A stretch of DNA of 64,000 nucleotides, taken from positions 1 through 64,000 of the forward strand of contig JAQGLW010000004.1 in assembly GCA_028292665.1 (NCBI GenBank), written 5' to 3'. Positions 55,627-64,000 of this stretch are shown in pieces. The position numbers and the translations under genes were made by a program. Source of the DNA: Herminiimonas sp. (GTDB taxonomy: Bacteria > Pseudomonadota > Gammaproteobacteria > Burkholderiales > Burkholderiaceae_D). Numbering within the stretch: the first letter of the stretch is position 1; every line of letters begins with the position of its first letter. The notes beneath the pieces are model-generated. The model saw only the letters and a program-made list of their open reading frames with translations. It was not told where the DNA came from and ran no database searches.

Positions 55627-55968
55627 ATGCGCCTGCTTCTTACCTGGCTCATCAATGCGGCCGCATTATTCGCCGTGCCTTATCTGATGCAATCCGTGTA
55701 TGTCGAAAACATTACGACTGCGCTGATTGCCGCCCTGGTGCTGGGTCTGGTCAATACACTGATCCGCCCGGTTCTGGTGCTGTTGACCTTGCCGGTAACC
55801 GTGGTAACGCTGGGATTGTTCATTTTCGTGATCAACGGCCTGATGTTCTGGGCGGTTGCGCATCTGGTCGATGGTTTCTATGTCGCGGGCTTCTGGTCGG
55901 CGGTCGGCGGCGCACTGTTGTACAGTATTATTTCGTGGGCATTGTCCGCACTTTTATTGAAAAAATAA
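55627..55968 (+). CDS. Phage-holin-4 family (YvlD-like) membrane protein
   Basis: A 113-residue protein of four hydrophobic helices with LGLVNTLIRPVLVLLTLPVTVVTLGLF split over helices two and three, the signature of the Phage_holin_4_2/YvlD family. Despite the name it is a chromosomal family, and no phage genes are near. It is often found between ahcY and metF in betaproteobacteria. Its function is unknown. It ends at the base before the metF ATG. Confidence 0.9.
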   Translation: MRLLLTWLINAAALFAVPYLMQSVYVENITTALIAALVLGLVNTLIRPVLVLLTLPVTVVTLGLFIFVINGLMFWAVAHLVDGFYVAGFWSAVGGALLYSIISWALSALLLKK

Positions 55969-56817
55969 ATGTCTCAACAAGATATCAGCATCGAATTTTT
56001 TCCGCCCAAAACGCCCGAGGGCGTGGAAAAATTGCGCATCACGCGCGCGCAGCTGGCTGAGCTTCATCCGAAATATTTTTCAGTCACGTTCGGCGCAGGC
56101 GGTTCGACCCAGAAGGGAACGCTCGATACCGTACTTGAAATCCGGCGCGAAGGCCACGAAGCCGCGCCGCACCTGTCCTGTCTGGGCAGTTCGCGCGACA
56201 GTCTGCGTGCAATATTGGCGGAATATAAAGCGCACGGCATCAAGCGCCTGGTCGCATTGCGCGGCGATTTGCCGAGCGGTTATGGCGCGGTCGATTTTTC
56301 GTCTGGCGAATTCCGTTATGCCAATGAGCTGATCGAATTCATCCGCGCCGAAACCGGCGACTGGTTCCATATCGAAGCCGCGGCCTATCCGGAAACGCAT
56401 CCGCAGGCGAAATCGCCGCAGGACGATCTGCAGAATTTTGCACGCAAGGTGCGGGCCGGCGCCAATGCGGCCATCACGCAGTATTTCTATAATGCGGACG
56501 CCTATTTCCGGTTCGTCGAAGAAGCGCGCAAGATCGATGTCGCCGTGCCGATCGTAGCGGGCATCATGCCGATCACGAATTATTCGCAGCTGATGCGTTT
56601 TTCCGATATGTGCGGAGCCGAAATTCCGCGCTGGATTCGACTCAAGCTTGCCGCTTTCGGCGATGATACCGAGTCCATTCGCGCTTTTGGACTGGATGTC
56701 GTCACGCAGCTATGCGAGCGTCTGCTGGCGGGCGGTGCGCCCGGATTGCATTTCTATACATTGAACCATGCGGCAGCGACAGCGGCAATCTGCCGACGGC
56801 TGAATTTGGCCGGTTAG
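55969..56817 (+). CDS. metF: 5,10-methylenetetrahydrofolate reductase
   Basis: Makes 5-methyl-THF for methionine synthesis using FAD. It has SIEFFPPKTPEGVEKL, the catalytic Glu region, FSVTFGAGGSTQKGT, RGDLPSGYG and the late FYTLNHAAATAAIC. It is 282 residues long, the bacterial catalytic-domain size. Being in the ahcY operon it should respond to the SAH riboswitch. Confidence 0.97.
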   Translation: MSQQDISIEFFPPKTPEGVEKLRITRAQLAELHPKYFSVTFGAGGSTQKGTLDTVLEIRREGHEAAPHLSCLGSSRDSLRAILAEYKAHGIKRLVALRGDLPSGYGAVDFSSGEFRYANELIEFIRAETGDWFHIEAAAYPETHPQAKSPQDDLQNFARKVRAGANAAITQYFYNADAYFRFVEEARKIDVAVPIVAGIMPITNYSQLMRFSDMCGAEIPRWIRLKLAAFGDDTESIRAFGLDVVTQLCERLLAGGAPGLHFYTLNHAAATAAICRRLNLAG

Positions 56818-56900
56818 CACATGGCGAACGGGGATTTGATGCCCTGACGCGAAATGGAACGGGCGGCGTTGATTGAATAACCGGCCGGCCAGCCGCCATG

Positions 56901-57455
56901 TCAATTTTCCGTGCCGCTCGATACCTCGGTAAGGATGACGTCCAGCGCGATATCATGCGGCGCCGGATCGAAGGCGGCCAATCCGAATGAATAGGCGATG
57001 CCGATCGCAACCGGACGCGGTGTTGCCGCCAGCGTCCGGTCATAGAACCCGGCGCCATAGCCCAATCGGAAACCCTCCATGTTGAAACCGACGCAAGGTA
57101 TCAATAGTGCATCCGGCTGCATGACGATGCTTCTTTCGGCAGGGATCAATACGCCATACGCATCTTTCATCAACGTATCGCCCGGCGTCCAGCAGGCGAA
57201 TTCGAGAGGCGCATCCCTGCGAACTACAATCGGCAATGCCAGTCGTATACCTTGCCCGGCAAGATCGGCATATACGCTGCGCAAGTCCGGTTCATTTTGT
57301 ATCGGCCAATAGATACCCAATGTTCGTACCGGGTTGTCCGCCAGCCATGCGAGCATGCGAGCGCCGATCGCGGCATCCCATCGCGTACGCATATCGGATG
57401 AGATCGCGTGTCTTGCCGCAATTAACGAGCGTCGCAAATCGGATTTGTTCGACAT
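56901..57455 (-). CDS. 5-formyltetrahydrofolate cyclo-ligase
   Basis: Converts 5-formyl-THF to 5,10-methenyl-THF with ATP. It has the N-terminal KSDLRRSLIAARHAIS, the late nucleotide motif LGYGAGFYDRTLA and IGIAYSFG. It is 184 residues long. It is convergent with metF and so clusters with another folate enzyme, though on the other strand. The 83-bp gap to metF holds no clear terminator. Confidence 0.93.
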   Translation of the reverse strand: MSNKSDLRRSLIAARHAISSDMRTRWDAAIGARMLAWLADNPVRTLGIYWPIQNEPDLRSVYADLAGQGIRLALPIVVRRDAPLEFACWTPGDTLMKDAYGVLIPAERSIVMQPDALLIPCVGFNMEGFRLGYGAGFYDRTLAATPRPVAIGIAYSFGLAAFDPAPHDIALDVILTEVSSGTEN

Positions 57456-57549
57456 GTTTTCAGAGGCATGATTGTGCGCAACATTGGAGACGTGAAACGG
57501 TTGAAATCACGTGCTATTCTAGATGATGTAAGTATGAGAGGTCAGTAAA

Positions 57550-59511
57550 TTGAAGGTCGCAATCAAATGGATCGTAGGCATGACGTTTGCCGCCTCATCG
57601 GCGGCATTGTTGTTGCCGGACGCGTATGCGCAAAAGCGTTCTGGTTTTTCCGCCACCGACGACGATGTTTTCCTGTCGTTGCGCGATGCGGCCCGCCGCG
57701 ATGATGCCGCAAAGGCAATCGAACTCGCATCGCACCTGCCTGATTATCCGATCCCCTCTTATGTGGATTATTACCGGCTCAAGCCGCGGCTCAAGGACGC
57801 ACCGGTTGCCGAAATCCGCGATTTCCTGCTGCGCTATGACGGCAGCGCGATTGCCGACCGGCTGCGGAACGACTGGCTGCTGGAATTGGGCAAGGCGCGC
57901 GACTGGGCGACTTTCGATGAGCAATATCCGCAGTTTGTGCTGAATGACGATATGCAGTTGAAATGTTACGCGTTGATGTCGCGGGCGGTCAAAGGCCAGG
58001 ATGTCGCGAGCGAAGCCCGCGCCCTGCTGGCATCGCCCAGGGACTACGGCGACGCCTGTCCGGCACTGATTGCGACGCTGGCGCAAAACGGGCAATTCAA
58101 CGCCGACGATCTCTGGTCGCAGATTCGGCTTGCGGCGGAATTCAATAACGCCGGACTTGCACGCCGTATTGCCGTGCTTACGGACGCGCCGGAAAATTTG
58201 CTGCCGCAGGCGATCGACAAACCGGCGCTGCTGCTGGGACGCGGCGTCGGCACAGGCCGCGCGGCGCATGAAGCCTTCATCGTTGCATTGGGACGTGTCG
58301 CCAGAACCGATCCGGAACAGGCCGCAGGCGCTCTGGCGCGAGCCGCACAGCAATTGACGCCGCCGGAACAGGCGCTCGGCTGGGCGCAAATCGCGCTGCA
58401 GGCTTCTCTCAAACTTGCGCCGGACGCCGCCGGCTACTGGCGCAAAGCGGACGGCGCGCCATTGTCTGCCGAAGGCTGTCAATGGAAAGTGCGCGCTGCT
58501 CTGCGCGCCGGCGACTGGACGCAGGTCAAGGCCGGAATCGACGCGATGCCGGTGAGTCTGCAAAACGATTCCGCGTGGATTTACTGGATGGGACGCGCAT
58601 TGAAAGCGCAAGGCAAGCCGGAAGAAGCGCAGGAAAAATTCCAGTCGATTGCAAGCCAGGCGAATTTTTACGGCCAGCTTGCGCTGGAAGAACTGGGCCG
58701 GAAAATCACGATTCCGGCCCGGGCGCTGCCGCCGACGCCGGAAGAGATTGCGCCGATGGCGGCGAACCGGGGCTTTCGCCGGGCATTCAAGTTTTTCGAT
58801 CTGGGTTTGCGCTTCGAAGGTTATCGCGAATGGAACTGGCAGCTGCGCAAGATGAGCGAACGGCAGCATCTGGCGGCAGCCGAATTCGCACGGCAAAGCA
58901 ATGTGCTCGACCGCATGATCAACACTTCCGACCGCACCAGGATAGAAGTCGATTTCACGCAGCGCTTTCCGGCGCCGTTCAATGACATCATGCATCCGGC
59001 CGTCCAATCGCTCGGTCTCGACAAAGCCTGGGTCTACGGCCTGATCCGGCAGGAGTCGCGCTTCGTCATGACGGCGCGTTCGAACGTCGGCGCATCGGGA
59101 CTGATGCAAATCATGCCGGCCACCGCGCGTTATGTCGCGCGCAAAATCGGCATGAGCAATTTCAGCCAGAACCAGGTCAACGACGTCAATACCAACATCG
59201 TGCTCGGCACCAATTATCTGAGCATGATCTTGAACGATCTGGACGGTTCGCAGGCACTGGCGACTGCCGCGTACAACGCCGGTCCGGTACGTTCCCGGAT
59301 ATGGCGCTCGACTCTGACCCGGGTAGTGGAGGGAGCGATTTTTGCGGAATCGATTCCCTTTTCGGAAACCCGCGGTTATGTAAAAAATGTATTGTCGAAT
59401 GCGACCTACTATGCGGCATTGTTCGAGAACAGACCGCAATCCCTGAAAGCGCGCCTGGGGACAATTGCGCCGAAAGGGTTTGTTCCGACTGATTTACCCG
59501 ATCCGCTCTGA
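57550..59511 (+). CDS. slt: Soluble lytic murein transglycosylase (Slt70-like)
   Basis: A 653-residue periplasmic enzyme: signal peptide (about 1-27, cleavage after AYA), a long helical U-shaped superhelix domain (about 40-450), and a C-terminal lysozyme-like domain with the catalytic Glu in GLIRQESRF, then GASGLMQIMPATARYVA, NIVLGTNYL and ATAAYNAGPVRSRIW. It cleaves murein to 1,6-anhydro products. The TTG start is preceded by GAGAGG. Confidence 0.95.
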   Translation: MKVAIKWIVGMTFAASSAALLLPDAYAQKRSGFSATDDDVFLSLRDAARRDDAAKAIELASHLPDYPIPSYVDYYRLKPRLKDAPVAEIRDFLLRYDGSAIADRLRNDWLLELGKARDWATFDEQYPQFVLNDDMQLKCYALMSRAVKGQDVASEARALLASPRDYGDACPALIATLAQNGQFNADDLWSQIRLAAEFNNAGLARRIAVLTDAPENLLPQAIDKPALLLGRGVGTGRAAHEAFIVALGRVARTDPEQAAGALARAAQQLTPPEQALGWAQIALQASLKLAPDAAGYWRKADGAPLSAEGCQWKVRAALRAGDWTQVKAGIDAMPVSLQNDSAWIYWMGRALKAQGKPEEAQEKFQSIASQANFYGQLALEELGRKITIPARALPPTPEEIAPMAANRGFRRAFKFFDLGLRFEGYREWNWQLRKMSERQHLAAAEFARQSNVLDRMINTSDRTRIEVDFTQRFPAPFNDIMHPAVQSLGLDKAWVYGLIRQESRFVMTARSNVGASGLMQIMPATARYVARKIGMSNFSQNQVNDVNTNIVLGTNYLSMILNDLDGSQALATAAYNAGPVRSRIWRSTLTRVVEGAIFAESIPFSETRGYVKNVLSNATYYAALFENRPQSLKARLGTIAPKGFVPTDLPDPL

Positions 59512-59541
59512 CATCGGTCACGCTGAAAGCGACATGCGGCC

Positions 59542-60462
59542 ATGGCTTACTCTTCCGTGTTGGTCATCGGCGGCGCCGGATTCATCGGCAGCCACCTTGT
59601 CGCACAGCTGGCGGCAAGCGGACGCGACATCACGGTGCCGACCCGGCGCTACGAGCGCGCCAGGCACTTGCTCGTGTTGCCGACAGTCGAAGTTGTCGAA
59701 GCCGATGTGCACGATGACGCAGCCTTGCATGGCTTGCTGCAAAAAGCCGATGCCGTCATCAACCTGGCGGGCGTATTGCATTCGAGAGCCGGTCGGCCCG
59801 GTTCGGCTTATGGCCCGGACTTCGCCGTTGCGCATGTCGATCTGCCCGGAAGAATCGTTGCCGGCTGTGCGGCCAATGGCGTGCGGCGTTATTTGCATAT
59901 GAGCGCGCTGGGCGCGCATGCCGATGCGCCTTCAATGTATTTGCGTTCCAAGGCGGCGGGCGAAGCGGTTGCATTATCCCATCCGGCAGTTGCCGCCACG
60001 GTATTCCGGCCTTCGGTCGTTTTCGGCGAGGAAGACCGGTTTCTTAATCTGTTCGCATCGCTGCAAAAATTTTTACCGGTGATGCTGCTTGGCGGCGCCG
60101 ATGCAAAATTCCAGCCGGTCTATGTCGGGGATGTGGCGCGTGCGTTCGTCAATACGCTGGAAAATCCTCATGCCGCCGGCAGCATTTTTGAACTGGCCGG
60201 GCCGCGTGTCTATAGCTTGCGCGAATTGGTCAAGCTTGCCGGAGCCTATAGCGGACATCCCCGCCCGGTAATCGGCCTGCCCGCACCGTTGGCGCGTCTG
60301 CAAGCGTTCATGCTTGAACATATGCCGGGTGGCCCGTTGATGAGCCGCGATAATCTGGATTCGATGAAAATCGATAATGTCGCGTCAGGTCCGCCCGCTC
60401 CCGAACTCGGGATCACGCCGACTCCGCTTGAGGCTGTGGCGCCGCATTATCTTGCAAGTTGA
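59542..60462 (+). CDS. NAD-dependent epimerase/NDUFA9-like SDR protein
   Basis: An atypical extended SDR of 306 residues: N-terminal VIGGAGFIGSHLVAQLAA for NAD(P), VINLAGVLHSR, MSALGAHADAPSMYLRSKAAGE (with a Y-x3-K) and FRPSVVFGEEDRFLN. It resembles the complex I NDUFA9-like subfamily. Substrate is unknown. It lies 30 bp after slt in the same direction. The 156 bp after it hold a TACTAT but no gene. Confidence 0.87.
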   Translation: MAYSSVLVIGGAGFIGSHLVAQLAASGRDITVPTRRYERARHLLVLPTVEVVEADVHDDAALHGLLQKADAVINLAGVLHSRAGRPGSAYGPDFAVAHVDLPGRIVAGCAANGVRRYLHMSALGAHADAPSMYLRSKAAGEAVALSHPAVAATVFRPSVVFGEEDRFLNLFASLQKFLPVMLLGGADAKFQPVYVGDVARAFVNTLENPHAAGSIFELAGPRVYSLRELVKLAGAYSGHPRPVIGLPAPLARLQAFMLEHMPGGPLMSRDNLDSMKIDNVASGPPAPELGITPTPLEAVAPHYLAS

Positions 60463-60618
60463 CGGCAGGTGCCGGGTCCGATGCCTGACCGGCGGGGCGG
60501 CATCGTGCGAAACCGGCCGGGATTTCACGATGTTTTAATCTCTGCCACAATGTGTAGCGGAGATACGCAAAAGTACTATCCTCATTCAGAATAAAACAAT
60601 CATCATTTGGATGGAGCC

Positions 60619-61332
60619 ATGCAAGCCACAGAACTCGACCCGACGCTTTCCCGTACGCTGAGCAATGCTGAACATGCCGGTTTCAAGCTCGTCATCGGCA
60701 ACAAGAATTATTCGTCATGGTCGATGCGGCCGTGGGTTGCGATGACGGCATTCGGCATTCCGTTTCAGGAAATCCGCGTGCTGCTCGATCAGGCCGATAC
60801 GGCAAGTCATATTGCGCGTTATTCGTCCGCCGGGCGGGTGCCGATATTGATTGCCGGCGAGGCCACGGTGTGGGATTCGCTCGCCATCTGCGAATATCTG
60901 GCCGAACAGTTTCCCGACAAGGAAATGTGGCCGCAGGATACGGCGGCGCGTGCAATGGCGCGTTGCATCTGTGCCGAGATGCATTCCGGGTTCACCGGAT
61001 TGCGCACGGCGATGGGAATGAATATCCGGGCCAGCCTGCCGGGCAAAGGACGCACGCCTGAGTCGCAGGCCGACATCGGCCGCATCTGCGAAATATGGGA
61101 AACCTGTCTTTCCCATTTCGGTCATCATCATTTCCTGTTCGGCGATTTTTCGATTGCAGATGCTTTTTTTTCGCCGGTCGTGACGCGATTCCGGACTTAC
61201 GATGTATCGCTCGCGCCGGCGCTGCGGGCTTATGTGGATCGCGTTGCGTCGCATCCGGCGGTGGCGCAATGGATACGCGAGGCGCGTGCGGAGACGGAAA
61301 TCATCGCTAAATACGAAGGCTTTCCGGATTGA
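60619..61332 (+). CDS. Glutathione S-transferase family protein
   Basis: A 237-residue GST: an N-terminal thioredoxin-like domain preceded by an extra 27 residues (LVIGNKNYSSWSMRPWVAM, with catalytic Ser in NYSSWSMRP), AGRVPILIAGEATVWDSLAICEYL, and the helical C-domain. The NYSSWSLRPW signature is of a bacterial subfamily with unknown substrate. ATG 60619 has GGATGGAG upstream and decides the start over TTG 60607. Confidence 0.9.
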   Translation: MQATELDPTLSRTLSNAEHAGFKLVIGNKNYSSWSMRPWVAMTAFGIPFQEIRVLLDQADTASHIARYSSAGRVPILIAGEATVWDSLAICEYLAEQFPDKEMWPQDTAARAMARCICAEMHSGFTGLRTAMGMNIRASLPGKGRTPESQADIGRICEIWETCLSHFGHHHFLFGDFSIADAFFSPVVTRFRTYDVSLAPALRAYVDRVASHPAVAQWIREARAETEIIAKYEGFPD

Positions 61333-61467
61333 TTTTCCGGCCGATCCGATATTGGTAAACACAATGTCCAGACAATCATTTTTCACCGCAGCAGATGCAG
61401 GAACCACTGCAAGGCAATGTTATCGCTTTTGCGATGCAGGCCGCGCTGCGCCATGCGCCGGACGATC

Positions 61468-62709
61468 ATGAAAATCTACATTGTCGGCGGTGCGGTGCGT
61501 GACAACCTGCTTGGCTTGCCGGTACAGGATCACGATTACGTCGTCGTCGGCGCGACGCCGGACGACATGATCAAGCGCGGCTTCATGCCGGTGGGAAAGG
61601 ATTTCCCCGTGTTTTTGCATCCGGATACGCGTGAAGAATATGCGCTGGCGCGCACCGAGCGCAAGACTGCGCCGGGCTACAAGGGTTTTGTATTTCACGC
61701 CGCACCCGACGTCACGCTGGAACAGGATCTGATTCGCCGCGATCTGACGATCAATGCGATTGCGCAAGCCGAGGACGGCGCGCTGGCCGACCCGTTCGGC
61801 GGCCGCAACGATTTGCAGCAAAAAATATTTCGCCACGTGTCGTCCGCATTTGCCGAGGACCCGGTGCGCATTCTGCGGGTAGCGCGCTTCGCGGCGCGCT
61901 TCACCGATTTTTCGGTGGCGCCGGAAACCATCGCATTGATGCGGCAGATGGTCGAAGCGGGCGAAGTGGATGCGCTGGTGCCCGAGCGTGTCTGGCAGGA
62001 ATTGGCGCGCGGCTTGATGGAAAAAAAACCGTCGCGCATGTTCGATGTGCTGCGCGCGTGCGGCGCATTGTCGCGCATCCTGCCGGAACTGGATGCGCTG
62101 TGGGGCGTGCCGCAGCCTGAATTGCATCATCCCGAAATCGACACCGGCGTGCATGTGATGATGGTGGTCGATGTCGCCGCCGAAAAAAATCATGCGTTGC
62201 CGATCCGCTTCGCTGCGCTGATGCACGATCTCGGCAAGGGAGCCACGCCGATGGCGGAATGGCCGCGTCACCATGGACACGAAGCGCGCAGCGTCAAGTT
62301 GGTCGATGCGGTTTGCCGCCGCCTGAAAATTCCCGGCGAATGCCGCGATCTGGCATTGATGACGGCGCGCGAGCATGGCAATGTCGGCCGCGCGCTGGAA
62401 TTGCGCGCAAACACGATCGTCGCGTTGCTGGAGCGCTCCGATGCATTCCGCAAGCCGCAGCGTTTCATCGACATGTTGAGCGCGTCGGAGTGCGATTACC
62501 GCGGACGTACCGGGTTCGCCGACAGACCGTTTCCGCAGGCTGCCTATCTGCAGGGCGCATTGACGGCGGCGCAAGCGGTCAATGCGGGTGAAATCGCGGC
62601 CGATACCGTGCAACGCTATCCGGACCAGCCGCAACGGATTCCGGAGGCCATTCGCACTGCGCGCATCGCCGCGGTCAGCCGCTTCATCGACATGGCGCTG
62701 CAGAAATAA
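61468..62709 (+). CDS. cca: Multifunctional CCA tRNA nucleotidyltransferase with HD domain
   Basis: Adds CCA to tRNA 3' ends. It has IVGGAVRDNLLGLPVQDHDYVVVG with the DxD metal pair, the RRDLTINAIAQ motif, EDPVRILRVARFAAR, and a C-terminal HD phosphohydrolase domain (FAALMHDLGKG) giving the phosphatase/phosphodiesterase activities seen in E. coli. It is 413 residues long. The ATG at 61468 was chosen for the conserved MKIYIVGG start. The 172 bp after it contain a TACAAT at 62831 and otherwise nothing. Confidence 0.96.
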   Translation: MKIYIVGGAVRDNLLGLPVQDHDYVVVGATPDDMIKRGFMPVGKDFPVFLHPDTREEYALARTERKTAPGYKGFVFHAAPDVTLEQDLIRRDLTINAIAQAEDGALADPFGGRNDLQQKIFRHVSSAFAEDPVRILRVARFAARFTDFSVAPETIALMRQMVEAGEVDALVPERVWQELARGLMEKKPSRMFDVLRACGALSRILPELDALWGVPQPELHHPEIDTGVHVMMVVDVAAEKNHALPIRFAALMHDLGKGATPMAEWPRHHGHEARSVKLVDAVCRRLKIPGECRDLALMTAREHGNVGRALELRANTIVALLERSDAFRKPQRFIDMLSASECDYRGRTGFADRPFPQAAYLQGALTAAQAVNAGEIAADTVQRYPDQPQRIPEAIRTARIAAVSRFIDMALQK

Positions 62710-62881
62710 CCGGAAAATATTGTCGAGCCGCATCACCTGTCATATGAAAATGCAACCGTTTTCAATACCGACAGAAATCAATAAGCGCCGAGTTGAAAAC
62801 CCGTCTATGGAATATGTGCCGCATATAGCCTACAATCGATTTGTGCAGCGCACCATCGCGCGCACTTTTTGAGGATTTGCC

Positions 62882-63583
62882 ATGCATCCGACAGATTTAC
62901 CAGCGAATGCTTTTCCCGGGTTGATTGAAAACAATCGCGACTCCGAACAAGGCCAGGACAAGTTTGCCATACGCGTCAAGGAACTCTCCGAGCGCGATCG
63001 CCGGCGTTTGCTGATGCATTTTCTGGCATTGGACGGCAGTGACCGGCTGCTGCGTTTCGGTTCGATGCTGCCGGACGAATTGGTGACGAAATATGTGCAA
63101 AGAGTGAATTTCGCGCGCGATACGATATTCGGCGTTTATGACAGCAATTTCAAACTGGTCGGCGTCGGCCACCTCGCGTTTGCGCCGCGCGAAACCTTGC
63201 CCGCAGTCAGCGATGCCACCACCAAGGAACGGGTAGCTGAATTCGGCGTATCGGTGTCGGCATCGGCGCGAGGCATGGGCGTCGGCACCAAATTGTTCGA
63301 GCGGGCCGCGATTCATTGCCGCAACGCCGATGTGGACACGCTGTACATGCATTGCCTGTCGTCGAATCAGACGATGATCCATATCGCCAGAAAAGCCGGC
63401 ATGGAAATCCATCGCGCATATGGCGAGGCGGACGCTTATCTGACGCTAAGCCCGGCCAATGCGGGAACCATGCTGCAGGAAGCGGTGCAAGAGCAAGTCG
63501 CCGCGCTGGATTACACATTCAAGGCCAATGCGCGCGCTGCCACCAAATGGCTGGCAAGCTGGTCCGGCTCCAGAAAGAATTGA
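62882..63583 (+). CDS. GNAT family N-acetyltransferase
   Basis: A 233-residue protein with one GNAT domain (about 28-185). FGVSVSASARGMGVGTKLFERA contains the R/Q-x-x-G-x-G/A acetyl-CoA loop, and MIHIARKAGMEIHRAYGEADAYL is the last strand and helix. A C-terminal extension of about 45 residues follows. The ATG is preceded by GAGG. The substrate is unknown. Confidence 0.85.
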   Translation: MHPTDLPANAFPGLIENNRDSEQGQDKFAIRVKELSERDRRRLLMHFLALDGSDRLLRFGSMLPDELVTKYVQRVNFARDTIFGVYDSNFKLVGVGHLAFAPRETLPAVSDATTKERVAEFGVSVSASARGMGVGTKLFERAAIHCRNADVDTLYMHCLSSNQTMIHIARKAGMEIHRAYGEADAYLTLSPANAGTMLQEAVQEQVAALDYTFKANARAATKWLASWSGSRKN

Positions 63584-63637
63584 TTGCTTGTTTGTCTGCC
63601 CGGCGGACGGGCGACAGCAATGTATCTGTCCGTATTT

Positions 63638-64000
63638 TTAAACGAGCGGCAGCGCCGTCGTATCCTTGATCCGCTGCAGCGCAAAACTGGATTTGACATC
63701 CAGCACGGCCGGGTGGCGCAGCAAGGTTTCCATCATGAAGTGCGAAAAATGTTCCATGTCCTCGACATGCACGCGCAGCAGGTAATCCATTTCACCGGTC
63801 ATCGCATAGCAGGCGACCACTTCCGGCCAATTGGCGACCGATGCGGCAAAGTCGGCGCGCGGTGACGCCGATGCCTTGCGCGCGGCGCCGGCAGCCGGCG
63901 AGTCGCTATGCTTTTCCAGCCGCACATTGACGTATGCCAGCAATCCCAATCCGATTTTATCGGGATCGAGCAATGCGACGTACTGACGGATCACGCCCGC
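63638..64000 (-). CDS. Lrp/AsnC family transcriptional regulator, 3' part
   Basis: The C-terminal 120 residues of an Lrp/AsnC regulator, open at the right edge of the window so that the start and DNA-binding domain are missing. The sensor (RAM) domain has GLGLLAYVNVRLEKH, VACYAMTGEMDYLLRVHVEDMEHF split by acidic residues, and HPAVLDVKSSFALQRIKDTTALPL. A small Ala/Ser-rich insertion lies after EKHSDSP. It is convergent with the GNAT gene. The ligand, probably an amino acid, is unknown. Confidence 0.92.
   Translation of the reverse strand, partial: AGVIRQYVALLDPDKIGLGLLAYVNVRLEKHSDSPAAGAARKASASPRADFAASVANWPEVVACYAMTGEMDYLLRVHVEDMEHFSHFMMETLLRHPAVLDVKSSFALQRIKDTTALPLV

Noticed and set aside
55627-55968. 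Phage holin family protein as a prophage marker
   Set aside because: The family name is historical. The gene lies within the ahcY-metF operon and no other phage genes occur.
57456-57549. 6S RNA, which often accompanies 5-formyl-THF cyclo-ligase genes
   Set aside because: The space upstream of the gene is only about 94 bp, shorter than 6S RNA, and no long hairpin with a central bubble is visible.
57595-59439. 614-residue open frame antisense to slt, and similar long antisense frames (for example 54127-55302 opposite ahcY and 7183-8187 crossing the two DMT genes)
   Set aside because: They mirror well-recognised genes in GC-rich sequence, have Arg/Gln/His-rich compositions and no family signature. 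They are codon-bias shadows.

Overview
The window is an ordinary, gene-dense stretch of a GC-rich betaproteobacterial chromosome. Gene content and protein styles point to the order Burkholderiales and most likely the family Oxalobacteraceae (Herminiimonas/Herbaspirillum-like). The clues are type III pantothenate kinase, the gpmA-envC-ctpA-thiF block, a Burkholderiales-type porin, a DksA without a full zinc finger, and an S-adenosylhomocysteine (SAH) riboswitch before ahcY. The family assignment is inference, because no rRNA or other marker was available. No prophage, IS element, CRISPR array, tRNA or rRNA was seen.

Layout. 0.2-2.5 kb: birA-coaX-SPOR operon. 2.5-3.5 kb (minus): sigma factor, zinc-finger anti-sigma factor and a cysteine-rich CWC protein. 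3.7-7 kb: argB, a GumN/TraB protein, a HAD nucleotidase and slmA. 7-10 kb: two drug/metabolite transporters and an MFS transporter. 10.3-14.8 kb (minus): gpmA, envC, ctpA, and a ThiF/MoeB enzyme behind a terminator. 14.9-17.8 kb: rhodanese, grxC, secB, an SH3 protein and gpsA. 17.8-18.6 kb (minus): RidA and a cupin. 19-30.6 kb: a complete type II secretion operon, gspG-H-I-J-K-L-M-N-D-E-F-C, lacking only the prepilin peptidase. 30.7-34.4 kb (minus): hslV-hslU and a double-STAS protein. 34.9-40.5 kb (minus): a zinc-homeostasis cluster of Zur, a CobW GTPase, DksA, a decayed ABC ATPase, a His-rich protein and a ZnuD-like TonB receptor. 40.7-48.2 kb: xerC-DUF484, a porin, a Sel1 protein, dapF and two lipid A acyltransferases. 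48.4 kb: metK. 49.6-54 kb: an M14 peptidase, a stand-alone I9 propeptide-like lipoprotein, an S8 protease with a GlyGly-CTERM-like tail, and a rhombosortase. 54-56.8 kb: SAH riboswitch, ahcY, a membrane protein and metF. 56.9-64 kb: 5-formyl-THF cyclo-ligase, slt, an epimerase, a GST, cca, a GNAT protein and the end of an Lrp/AsnC regulator.

How the parts connect. The S8 protease carries a Sec signal and a GlyGly-CTERM-like tail, and its neighbour is a rhomboid-type rhombosortase. Such proteins are known cargo of type II secretion, and that machine is encoded 20 kb upstream. A small lipoprotein homologous to the protease's own propeptide sits just before it, giving a compact protease/inhibitor/sorting module. 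This is the most interesting system here. In the zinc cluster a 17-bp near-palindrome occurs both before zur and over the start of the broken ABC gene, which looks like a Zur operator that outlived its first gene. metK, ahcY and metF supply the methyl cycle, and the SAH riboswitch ties ahcY-metF expression to SAH.
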